NCBI RefSeq assembly: GCF_905171775.1
Contig: NC_053489.1
Coordinates: forward strand, 589,859,832 to 589,923,831
From: Rana temporaria
Lineage: Eukaryota; Chordata; Amphibia; Anura; Ranidae
Length of the DNA stretch: 64,000 nt
Direction of reading: 5' to 3'
The first letter of the stretch is position 1, and every line of letters starts with the position of its first letter. The notes under the pieces were generated by a model. That model made no database searches, was not told where the DNA came from, and was given only the letters and a program-made list of their open reading frames with translations. This document shows positions 11,952-21,412 of the stretch, one piece after another. Position numbers and translations under genes: made by a program.

Positions 11952-12512
11952 TGTAGCAGAATCTCTGACGTCTTCCAGTCTAATGAGAACCTTCAAGGCC
12001 AAAGATAGCTGAGATCCTTCAAAATGTGTTGGGTTGTGGGGCATAGTGGGTGCAAAGGTGGTAAAAATCATTGAGTGCCAGACATTTCTTGGATGTAAAA
12101 GAGGTTTTATTTCTTTTGAGAGTCCTTTTTATATTTTGCAAGGAAAAGAGGGTTAGGGCCAGGACACCCTTAAGTAGTTGCAATTTCAAATGGCAGACTC
12201 CGAGACTTCAACAGGAGGACAACCGTGCAAGGAAAGGCCCCAGCAAGGCGCAACCTCTGCACGCGCAGGATTGCAGTCTTCTATGGCAAAAGTACTTAAA
12301 CTGTTTCTAAGTAACAGTTCTCTCAGCTGTACTACAACTTCTCCTTGTAGCTCTACAGACCCTTGAGCTCCTGGTCTCTTACTGGACTCTCTGATTCACT
12401 GACTCTGAATCCCGTGAGCTCAAGGCTTTTGCGGTGGTATCTCCCTCAAGCGTCACCCACGCTTCCCTGCTGGGTCCCTAGCTTGGCCCTTCGAATACCT
12501 TAAGCATCACCC
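11952..12512 (-). mobile_element. LTR (3' part) of the minus-strand retroelement
   Basis: On the minus strand this segment has a TATA-like ATATAAAAA (12134-12126), an AATAAA signal (12111-12106), a short R/U5-like stretch and a terminal CA next to the primer site. It is the proximal part of an LTR whose upstream part resumes at 19330, beyond the inserted Penelope-like element. The 5' limit of the LTR was not found. Confidence 0.6.
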
Positions 12513-12530
12513 ATATTTGTGTTGAGAAAA

Positions 12531-14005
12531 AGTCATCCTTTGACATCTACTACCTTTGTAAACTACACCTGACATCCGGGGTATCAGGACCTATTTCAAA
12601 ATCAATTTTCTACCTTATGGAGCTACTGGCCCATAATTTTAAAACATTTTTTCTTTTTTTCATATTTTTCCTTCTCTCATTTGAAGTTGTTTTTTCTTTT
12701 TTCTCCTTTCTGGTAATGCAAATGTTGCTCTATCATGGGCCTGTCATTGAGCTCATGCCAAGCAAATGGCTTACCAGTTATATTTTGTTCCCAGATCACT
12801 ATCTGCCACAAGTGATTTGGTAACTTTAAAGTAGCATTTAATTAGTTGTACGGAGTGTTTTAATGATACATTTCCTTTGACTCATTTTTTGCTATCAAAT
12901 TAACCATTCTATACTGTTATACCTAAAATAGCAGTTTGAGTTAATTTTATTGCATTGCGGGTGTAAATACCCAGATGCAGGTTTTGCATCATTGCAGTTT
13001 GATAGGATTTTTAAATTTAGCTATATCTCTTAATTATGGCGTTCTATAGCAATGAGGGGTTCAGTTATATACAGCTAAGATCGAATCATTTCGATATGTC
13101 TGTTAGCCAGATTTACCAACCCCCGCTATATTTTAACATAATTTGTATTTTAAACTTAATACCAGTTCAATACATTTTTTAGCTCTAAGTGACCAGTGTT
13201 GTTGCTTTATCTTTTAAATTGATTTTTTGTGATAATCAAAGCCAACTATAGCACTGTTAAACGCAATAAGGGCTAGGATCCCACATTAAAGATGGGTGAC
13301 CCGCGTCCACGATCCCCGGAAGTCAGGTCTGGGCGGACGTTTGGACACTGAGTTTTGCATAAGTAGTGGCGAGTCAGCACGCCGCTCGTGCCCCTGGAGG
13401 AAGTCATCATTTGACGAAACGGCGTAGGGAGGAGCGGCGTGCTGACGTCATCACTGTATACCCACGACTATCCGGAAGGACGAGCGGAACATTCAAGCCG
13501 GCCGGCTTAAAACATCTAACACACGCTACTTTTACCATTTGTGAAATGTGAGTGCAACTTTGTAATATTTTAATAAAACGTATGCCTTGCAATGCTACTC
13601 TATGTTTGCCATTCTTGTTTCCACTCCCGGGTTTGAACGTATGTGGTGTGATCTGGCCAAACACCATTAAGCACACAACCTATTGTGGAGGAATCCAGCA
13701 GCGGAGCAGTGGATACTTATCTGACATAGAGATACATGCGATTTTGATCTGTTTGTCTGGTAATTATTGATTGTGTCTATATATGCATATATATGGTATT
13801 TAGTGGTTGCCATTGAGATATGTTGACACTGATATAGACACATACTTTATATTAGCAGCGCAGCTTTCACATTTATTATATTCTTTTTATGTTTATCTGA
13901 CATATTATTGCTGCGGCAGCTACACACCACTGATCTTTTTGTCATCATATCAATAAGATTATATTATGGAGACCAGCGCTGTACTATTCCACATATATTG
14001 CACGC
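12531..14005 (+). repeat. Upstream pseudo-LTR of the PLE
   Basis: Nearly identical to 17639-19314, starting at AGTCATCCTTTGACATC and ending at CACATATATTGCAC. It lacks a 203-bp block present in the downstream copy after 18870. It contains the hammerhead-like fold at 13373-13446 and presumably the promoter. Confidence 0.9.
13373..13446 (+). ncRNA. Hammerhead-ribozyme-like fold, upstream pseudo-LTR
   Basis: A 15-bp perfect helix (GTCAGCACGCCGCTC 13373-13387 with 13432-13446), an internal loop and CCC/GGG form stem I. CTGGAGGA (13394-13401), stem II GTCA/TGAC (13403-13406/13412-13415), GAAA (13416-13419) and a two-bp stem III ending in GTA (13424-13426) follow in hammerhead order. The first core strand has one extra G relative to CUGANGA, and an extra A precedes stem II, so activity is uncertain. 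Hammerhead motifs are known from Penelope-like elements. Confidence 0.65.
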
Positions 14006-14155
14006 TATTTTAGATACCATTTACAGCAGCGGTCATTACACTACATTAGATAGTGCTGATATTTCACGTATACCACATTTTTTGTGAGGAATCACAATTA
14101 TAATTGAATTTCACTATTTAATTTATTTATTTTTCACTTTTATTCCATTTTGATT

Positions 14156-14569
14156 ATGGATGTCTTTGACTATCGAGCATCCAAAAGTGTCAATACTGAA
14201 GGAGTGTTTCAGATGTACAAAGAGGGAGATTTGAGTGGTCTGTTTGTCAGACTCAAAAATCTCACCATTGCGGAGGTACACACACAGTGGGATGTGGCCT
14301 TCTTAGAAATTTATATTAAGTTGAATATGGTACCTAGAAGCCTTAGATGGCAGGTGAGCCCTCAAAAGGGTGACTTAGAACTTCAGGAATGGTTCCGTTA
14401 TTTCAACGAGGCAGGGGTGAATTTCTTGAAATTTTTGGTTTCTAGAAAGAACATGAAGCTAACCAAATTGGATAGTGAAATTAAAGTGTTAAAAGACACA
14501 ATGTTACCTTTTAAAAATTTTAGACAGAGAAGAGAAGGAACAGAAAATAAAGAAAAAGAAAAAATATAA
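14156..14569 (+). pseudogene. PLE N-terminal coding segment (first frame)
   Basis: An open frame starting at ATG 14156 encodes about 137 residues with no domain I recognise, ending in a Lys/Glu-rich stretch. Coding continues without a stop in the +1 frame from the A-rich run at about 14545-14567 into the segment ending at 15347. The simplest reading is therefore one long N-terminal region broken by a frameshift. A separate small ORF or programmed frameshifting is the alternative. Confidence 0.6.
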
Positions 14570-14570
14570 C

Positions 14571-15347
14571 AGAGATGTCAGTGACTACCAATCGAGCTTA
14601 GTTTTTGAGTGGCAGAAAAAGCTAGCTGCTGAGGAACAAACTGAGGTAAACTGCAGAATGGAGGCCATGATGCAGGGTGAGGAGACCCAGAATGAAAGGG
14701 TCACTCTTCCACAGACCCCACGGGTCAAGAAAGATCAGGGTAATACCGTTAAAAAGAAAAAGGCTGTCAAAAAAGCGAATAAGGCTTCACATACTCTTCC
14801 AAATAGGACATCAGGTACTTTTCCCAATAATTACCATCAAGAGATTAATTCAAGTCGGGTCAAACCTTCTCAGGGTAAATATATGGGCAGCACAGAACGG
14901 AATGAAGGTACCTATCATCAAGGCCAATACCATCATTACAGTGACTCTCCGAGAAGGGAAAGAGGCAGTGGGAGAAATGGTGCTGAAAGTCAATATTATG
15001 GCCCTAATCAGGGACCAAGGAATCATCATGGTATTCGCCACTACTCAGACAGAGGTAGGGACGAATATGATGATGAGAGCGACTCAGATGTGAGAAACCA
15101 TTTCTTTCCCTTAAGGGATAGGGATGGACCACGCAATTCTAGTCGTGTAGATTACGAGAGGGCCAACCAGACGCAAGAACTCTATAGGCTGGGCCCTTCA
15201 AGAGATTTTCCTCTGGACCAACAGGGTGCTCACATGAATGACAATTGGGGTTTTCCCAGGGCCAGTCAAGGCGTAAAAAGATCTGTAGAAAACAAAGAGG
15301 GTGCCGAGGGGGGAGGAGAACAAGACCCAAAGAAACCAAGGATGTAG
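14571..15347 (+). pseudogene. PLE linker coding segment, basic and low complexity
   Basis: An open frame with an internal ATG at 14658 (229 codons to the stop) encodes a strongly basic, Gln/Arg/Gly/Tyr-rich segment (many RG, GRD and YY pairs), consistent with RNA binding but not a named domain. It ends at TAG just where the RT-containing frame, open from 15245, takes over, so a second frame change separates it from the polymerase. Confidence 0.6.
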
Positions 15348-17611
15348 GAGATTTGGGCATTTACAATCTTAGTTCCCACACTTTGACAGAATTGTCATTG
15401 TTGGATAGAGGACTTAAGTTCGCCCCCCCTAAGAAGTTAAATACATTTTCCACATACATGGACGTTCACCGTTATGTAAGGAAAATTAATATCAAAAGAT
15501 ATTTTGTAGGCCTTCCTAATAAGGATAGTCCAGTAGCTCAACAGTCCTCTATACACTCAGGGCTAACCAATGCATCCACCTGGAACCCTCCAGGGACGTT
15601 GGCCCCTTCCCTCAAAGTGTTCAGGGATGTTGTACTTAGGGACCTGGAGTCCATTAAAGTCACCAACCAGAAATTGGATCAGGAATTAACTAGGGGATTA
15701 GACTCTTTATGTAACAACAGTCAAATAGTTATTCGTCCAGCAGACAAGGGGGGAGGTATAGTTGTCATGGACCGTTCAATGTACATCGATGGAACCACGA
15801 AACTGGTTGAAGACCGTGACACCTATTCACTCCTTAGGGGCAACCCAGTGAATCAATATCAGGGAACTTTGGAGGTGTTGGTGAAGAAGGGCTCGGATCT
15901 AGGCATATTGAATGAAAAAGAGCAGAAATTCCTTATCCCTAGGGCACCTAGGACACCAATTCTTTATTGCCTACCCAAGATCCACAAGAGCCTCACTTGC
16001 CCCCCTGGACGTCCGATAGTCAGGGGGATAGACTCGGTTACGTCCAGGGTGGGCAAGTATATTGACCACTTCCTGCAACCCTTGGTCCAACAAATGCCTT
16101 CGTACCTGAAAGATACGAAACAGGTTATCAACATGTTATCTCAGATAAAGCCTAGTGATGATACTTGGTTGGTAACGGCGGACGTAAGTTCGTTATATAC
16201 CATCATTCCTCACCAATTGGGTATATCAGCTGTTAAACACTATCTAGATGCTCTTTCTGATGTACCTCAAGCTCAGAGAGATTACCTGATTGAATTATTG
16301 GAGTATGCTGCAGGGCATAATTATTTCTGGTTCAACCACAATTTCTACCAGCAAATTAGAGGTGTCGCCATGGGCGCCAAATATGCGCCTAGCCTGGCTA
16401 ATCTATTTATGGCCAAGTGGGAGGAGGATGTCGTCTACAGGGACCGTAACCCACACATATTGTTATGGGCAAGGTACATTGACGACATCCTCCTCCTATG
16501 GAATGGCACCAGGTCCCAACTGGATGAATTTATTGTTTCCTTAAACAATAATGATAGGGGTATCCACCTCATTCATGAGATGGATAAGGAAACGATAAAT
16601 TTTCTTGACCTCACTATCAAGAAGGTGGGAGAAGGTTTTTTAACAAAAACTTACCTCAAAAAAACTGACAGAAACTCTTTCATTCCGGTGGGGAGTTGCC
16701 ACCATCAAAATTGGCTCAACTCGGTTCCCAAGAGCCAATTCATTAGAATGAGGAGAAACTGTACTTCACTTGAAGATTACCAATTCCAATCAGAGGTCCT
16801 CAAAACTAGACTAATAGAGAAGGGATATGAGTGCAATAACTTGGAGACAATAAGAAGTGAAGTGGCAGAAATTGACCGTTCACAACTTTTGGACCCCACT
16901 ACTAGGACACGTCAGGATGGCCCTATTGTACCTTTTGTAACCACGTACTCAACTCAGCATTATCTTATTAGGAAGATTATTAAAAAACATTGGCACCTGT
17001 TGGGCAACGACAGGGTTATTAGAACTTTACTCCCGGCTAACCCTCGGGTCATATTTAGAGGTGTTCCCTCGTTAAGGGACAAAATTGCGCCGAACGTTGT
17101 GGATCCCCCTATTAAAAAGGTCTCTTTTTTTCAGAGAGGTATTGTTGGATACCATCAGTGTCGCAGGTGTCAAATCTTCACATTGAATAAGGTTACCTCT
17201 AAAAAAACTCTGAAATTTATGTCCACTAGCACCTCTAGAGAACATTCCATAGAACCTTTTATTACTTGCAGTTCAACTGGCATAGTGTATTTGTTACAGT
17301 GCCCTTGCGGGCTACAATATATAGGCCGGACCAAGCGGTCCATGCAGGTCCGCTTAGGAGAACATGTAGCCAATATAAGATCAGGTTTTGATAAACATTC
17401 AGTATCACATCATTATGATCTATGCCATGATAGGAATCCAGAGGGAACCCTTTTTCTTGGCATAGACAAATATGATGCCCATTGGAGAGGTGGTTCCCTA
17501 GTAAGAAAGTTGTCCAGGCTAGAAATGGCCTGGATACATCGTGTACGTACATATACCCCATATGGGTTAAACGTAGACATTGATGTCAACGCTTTCATTG
17601 ACAACAGTTAG
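15245..17611 (+). CDS. PLE reverse transcriptase with GIY-YIG endonuclease
   Basis: The open frame covers 788 codons. It opens at TTG, not ATG, and the conserved N-terminal segment (IYNLSSHTLTELSLLDRG) begins before the first in-frame ATG, so the true start lies upstream in another frame. Residues counted from 15245: the PLE signature LPKIHK near 243, RT motif A (TADVSSLYT) near 311, motif B (GVAMGAKYAPSLANLF) near 375, and catalytic YIDD near 410. A CxxC pair (CRRC) near 639 precedes the endonuclease: GIVYLLQCPCG near 679, YIG near 692 and RLGEH with its arginine near 703. The protein would copy element RNA at a nick made by its own endonuclease. The frame has no internal stop. Confidence 0.9.
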   Translation: MGFSQGQSRRKKICRKQRGCRGGRRTRPKETKDVGDLGIYNLSSHTLTELSLLDRGLKFAPPKKLNTFSTYMDVHRYVRKINIKRYFVGLPNKDSPVAQQSSIHSGLTNASTWNPPGTLAPSLKVFRDVVLRDLESIKVTNQKLDQELTRGLDSLCNNSQIVIRPADKGGGIVVMDRSMYIDGTTKLVEDRDTYSLLRGNPVNQYQGTLEVLVKKGSDLGILNEKEQKFLIPRAPRTPILYCLPKIHKSLTCPPGRPIVRGIDSVTSRVGKYIDHFLQPLVQQMPSYLKDTKQVINMLSQIKPSDDTWLVTADVSSLYTIIPHQLGISAVKHYLDALSDVPQAQRDYLIELLEYAAGHNYFWFNHNFYQQIRGVAMGAKYAPSLANLFMAKWEEDVVYRDRNPHILLWARYIDDILLLWNGTRSQLDEFIVSLNNNDRGIHLIHEMDKETINFLDLTIKKVGEGFLTKTYLKKTDRNSFIPVGSCHHQNWLNSVPKSQFIRMRRNCTSLEDYQFQSEVLKTRLIEKGYECNNLETIRSEVAEIDRSQLLDPTTRTRQDGPIVPFVTTYSTQHYLIRKIIKKHWHLLGNDRVIRTLLPANPRVIFRGVPSLRDKIAPNVVDPPIKKVSFFQRGIVGYHQCRRCQIFTLNKVTSKKTLKFMSTSTSREHSIEPFITCSSTGIVYLLQCPCGLQYIGRTKRSMQVRLGEHVANIRSGFDKHSVSHHYDLCHDRNPEGTLFLGIDKYDAHWRGGSLVRKLSRLEMAWIHRVRTYTPYGLNVDIDVNAFIDNS

Positions 17612-17638
17612 GGCATTTTAGGAGTAGAATTTCATTAT

Positions 17639-19314
17639 AGTCATCCTTTGACATCTACTACCTTTGTAAACTACACCTGACATCCGGGGTATCAGGACCT
17701 ATTTCAAAATCAATTTTCTACCTTATGGAGCTACTGGCCCATAATTTTAAAACATTTTTTCTTTTTTTCATATTTTTCCTTCTCTCATTTTGAAGTTGTT
17801 TTTTCTTTTTTCTCCTTTCTGGTAATGCAAATGTTGCTCGATCATGGGCCTGTCATTGGGCTCATGCCAAGCAAATGGCTTACCAGTTATATTTTGTTCC
17901 CAGATCACTATCTGCCACAAGTGATTTGGTAACTTTAAAGTAGCATTTAATTAGTTGTACGGAGTGTTTCAATGATACATTTCCTTTGACTCAATTTTTG
18001 CTATCAAATTAACCATTCTATACTGTTATACCTAAAATAGCAGTTTGAGTTAATTTTATTGCATTGCGGGTGTAAATACCCAGATGCAGGTTTTCCATCA
18101 TTGCAGTTTGATAGGATTTTTAAATTTAGCTATATCTCTTAATTATGGCGTTCTATAGCAATGAGGGGTTCAGTTATATACAGCTAAGATCGAATCATTT
18201 TGATATGTCTGTTAGCCAGATTTACCAACCCCCGCTATATTTTAACATAATTTGTATTTTAAACTTAATACCAGTTCAATACATTTTTTAGCTCTAAGTG
18301 ACCAGTGTTGTTGCTTTATCTTTTAAATTGATTTTTTGTGATAATCAAAGCCAACTATAGCACTGTTAAACGCAATAAGGGCTAGGATCCCACATTAAAG
18401 ATGGGTGACCCGCGTCCACGATCCCCGCAAGTCAGGTCTGGGCGGACGTTTGGACACTGAGTTTTGCATAAGTAGTGGCGAGTCAGCACGCCGCTCGTGC
18501 CCCTGGAGGAAGTCATCATTTGACGAAACGGCGTAGGGAGGAGCGGCGTGCTGACGTCATCACTGTATACCCGCGACTATCCGGAAGGACGAGCGGAACA
18601 TTCAAGCCGGCCGGCTTAAAACATCTAACACACGCTACTTTTACCATTTGTGAAATGTGAGTGCAACTTTGTAATATTTTAATAAAACGTATGCCTTGCA
18701 ATGCTACTCTATGTTTGCCATTCTTGTTTCCACTCCCGGGTTTGAACGTATGTGGTGTGATCTGGCCAAACACCATTAAGCACACAACCTATTGTGGAGG
18801 AATCCAGCAGCGGAGCAGTGGATACTTATCTGACATAGAGATACATGCGATTTTGATCTGTTTGTCTGGTAAGCAGATTATTTACCTGAGGTGGTGGTGC
18901 TTTTATTCAGCTATTTGACACCATTGTCTTGGACTTTTTCTCAACACAAATATGGGTGCTTCTGTGAAGAACTTAGAATATCTGTAGAAGTCACAGCTGA
19001 TTGCGGCTATATGGACTACTATTTCTTCTGTGCACTTGTCTTCATTTTTGTATTTATTGCATGTTGAGCACTTTATTATTGATTGTGTCTATATATGCAT
19101 ATATATGGTATTTAGTGGTTGCCATTGAGATATGTTGACACTGATATAGACACATACTTTATATTAGCAGCGCAGCTTTCACATTTATTATATTCTTTTT
19201 ATGTTTATCTGACATATTATTGCTGCGGCAGCTACACACCACTGATCTTTTTGTCATCATATCAATAAGATTATATTATTGAGACCAGCGCTGTACTATT
19301 CCACATATATTGCA
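17639..19314 (+). repeat. Downstream pseudo-LTR of the PLE
   Basis: A direct repeat of 12531-14005 starting 28 bp after the RT stop. It carries a 203-bp block (about 18871-19073, beginning GTAAGCAG) absent from the upstream copy. It ends at the target duplication. Confidence 0.9.
18482..18555 (+). ncRNA. Hammerhead-ribozyme-like fold, downstream pseudo-LTR
   Basis: Same fold as at 13373-13446: outer helix arms 18482-18496 and 18541-18555, with unchanged core strands, stem II and stem III. The extra G in the CTGGAGGA strand is present in both copies, so it predates their separation. Confidence 0.65.
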
Positions 19315-19329
19315 CCTTAATCATCACCC

Positions 19330-20261
19330 CTGCTGATCGGCTCGGTCCCTAGCTTAGCACACAAGGCTGCTCTGCAAGCGTCACCTCCACTGGTTGGGTC
19401 CCTGACTTGATCACCGCCTGAAGTTTCCTGGTATTCCACCATGCCTGTTCGGTGAGAAAACTGCTCCGGTACTTGCTTTTGTTACTCACTGTGGTCCCTG
19501 ATAAAGGTGGTTGGTCCCTTAGTGGCAACAGCTTCCTGTCTACCTCCGACTATGACATGTAGAACCGTCACTTTTGGTTGGACTGCAAGCTGCAGTCCCA
19601 ACCCTGCGCTGCCCTTTTGCTTCTGGATAGGCCCTCACACAGCCTGGCAGCCTGTTCCCCCTGGATTGGCCCAATCTCCCGCCTTGCAGCCCAGGGCAGA
19701 TGGCAGTCTGGGTGGCACACAAGAATCTGGATTACCTGACATTATCCAAATATATAGGCTCTCCCAGCAGGTCAAGGGATTCAACAAAATCCCTTGTCAA
19801 TTGGCCGAGATACCCCATATACCCATAACCTGACCTTAAGTTGTCCTTTTTAATCTAATACCTCCAAGTGCCCGGCCACTTGCTGGTAGAAGAGGAAAGT
19901 ACAACCAGGCCAAACTTATGGAGAAGTCAATGGATCACTAGCTTAACTACAGTAGCTACTCCTGACAAGGAATTTGGTGAGGGGCTCCCTGACTAAACCC
20001 AAGGGAACTAAATATGCCTTTTATGTACACTAAACTGAAGTGGGAAGGGAGGAGCTCTGCCTGGTGATACTAGGTCATTAATTTCCCCTACTGCAATAAG
20101 CAAAAATTACAGATCATTATACTATACATCTCTAAAAGCCCAATTGAGTTTTCAGTTATAATTTTCCCTAAATAAAATCCAGGTTCACAAAATAAAAGCT
20201 GTGATAAAAGCTGTTTCTTTAGAGAGCAGCTTCATCTTAAAGTGTAAGTCCAGCTTAACAC
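19330..20261 (-). mobile_element. Upstream (U3-like) remainder of the split LTR, outer limit unknown
   Basis: This continues the LTR sequence interrupted at 12512. It has the same composition and the same GGTCCCTAGCTTGG-like and GCGTCACC phrases as 12440-12500. No coding sequence. The LTR's outer end could not be placed; the last few hundred bases may be ordinary intergenic DNA. Confidence 0.45.
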
Positions 20262-20646
20262 TAAAGCCCTGTACACACGATCAGTCCATCCGATGAAGCT
20301 GACTGATTGTCTGATGTGCCTACACACCATCAGTTAAAAAACCGATCGAGTCCAATGCAGTGACGTAAAACACAACGACGTGCTGAGAAAAATGAAGTTC
20401 AATGCTTCCAAGCATGCGTCGACTTGATTCTGAGCATGCGCAGGCTTTTAACCGATGCTTTTGCATACTAACCGACGGTTTTGACCTATCGGTTAGGCGT
20501 CCATCGGTTCAATTTTAAAGCAAGTTCTAAAACTTTTGACCAAAGGATAAATGACCGATAGGGCCCACACATCATCGGTTTGGACCGATGAAACGGTCCT
20601 TCAGTCCGTTTCCATCGGTTTTGACCGACCGTGTGTACGGGGCCTA
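20262..20646. mobile_element. Inverted-repeat element, family C copy 1
   Basis: It starts AAAGCCCTGTACACACGATC and ends CCGACCGTGTGTACGGGGCC, inverted repeats that extend inward (GTCCATCCGATG against CATCGG blocks). Copies at 23227-23652 and 41410-41824 share the internal GCATGCGTCGACTTGATTCT core in forward or reverse orientation. Confidence 0.8.
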
Positions 20647-20731
20647 AAATTCCTGCATCTACAGAAATCCACGATCTAACAGTAAAATATCTAGCCCTGT
20701 AAAGAAGAAATTTGAATTTTTCAAGACGCTC

Positions 20732-21412
20732 CCAGGGCTGCCTTTAATATTGATTGGACCTTGGGCAAACATTTTCCTGGGGCCCCCTTGGCCCAACACC
20801 ACCCCCTGCCCCCACTATGCAATTACTCTCTCCACCTGCTCTGAGACATACAATAAATACCAGGCAGACTCAAAATCAGTTTACTGCAGCAGATCAGACA
20901 GCAATTGCAATTGGTTGTCAGAAGTTACACCATATCATTACCAATTACTGACTGGTTGCTAGAGGTTACAGCACACATTACGGCTCACTGATTAGTTGCA
21001 AGAGGTTACAGCACATCAGTTCTACACACTGATTGGTTGCTAGAGGTTACTGCACATCATAGTCACTCATCCATTGGTTACTAGAACTTACTGCACATCA
21101 TTACCGCTCACCCATTGATTGCCAGAGGTTACTGCAAATTATTACTGCTCACTGATTGGTTGCTAGAGCTTACTGCTCATCATTACTGCTCACTCATTGG
21201 TTGCTTGAGGTTACAGCACATATTATTTACTGCTCATTGATTGGTTGGTAGAGGTTACAGCACATTATTACTGCTCACTGATTGGTTGCTAGATCTTACT
21301 GCACATCCTTGTTGCACATTGATTTGTTGATAGAGGTTACTGCACAACATTACTGCTAACTGATTGGTTGTAGAGGTTACTGCACATCATTACTGCTCAC
21401 TGATTGGTTACA
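20732..21412. repeat. hAT-like terminus followed by a 41-bp minisatellite
   Basis: It starts with CAGGGCTGCCTTTAA, a hAT-like end. A candidate partner end (TTAAAGACGGCCCTG) lies at 23752-23766, but the flanks do not give a clean 8-bp duplication. From about 20890, 12 or so diverged units built on GATTGGTTGCTAGAGGTTAC and CACATCATTACTGCTCACT follow. A related block lies at 52396-52700. Confidence 0.7.

Larger units (their letters stand above)
11144..12063. repeat. 460-bp tandem duplication spanning LTR end, primer site and leader
   Basis: Unit 1 is 11144-11603 and unit 2 is 11604-12063, with an offset of exactly 460 at every landmark checked and only scattered substitutions. Each unit contains the 3' about 110 bp of the LTR, the primer-binding site and the start of the leader. 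Confidence 0.9.
12513..19314 (+). mobile_element. Penelope-like element (PLE), about 6.8 kb, 15-bp target duplication
   Basis: The element has two long direct repeats (pseudo-LTRs) around a coding region with reverse transcriptase and GIY-YIG endonuclease, which is the Penelope-like arrangement. It is flanked by CCTTAAGCATCACCC (12498-12512) and CCTTAATCATCACCC (19315-19329), a 15-bp target duplication with one mismatch. It sits inside the LTR of the minus-strand retroelement. By eye the two pseudo-LTRs differ at about ten aligned sites, so the insertion looks young. Coding frames are split, so this copy may not be active. Confidence 0.9.
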
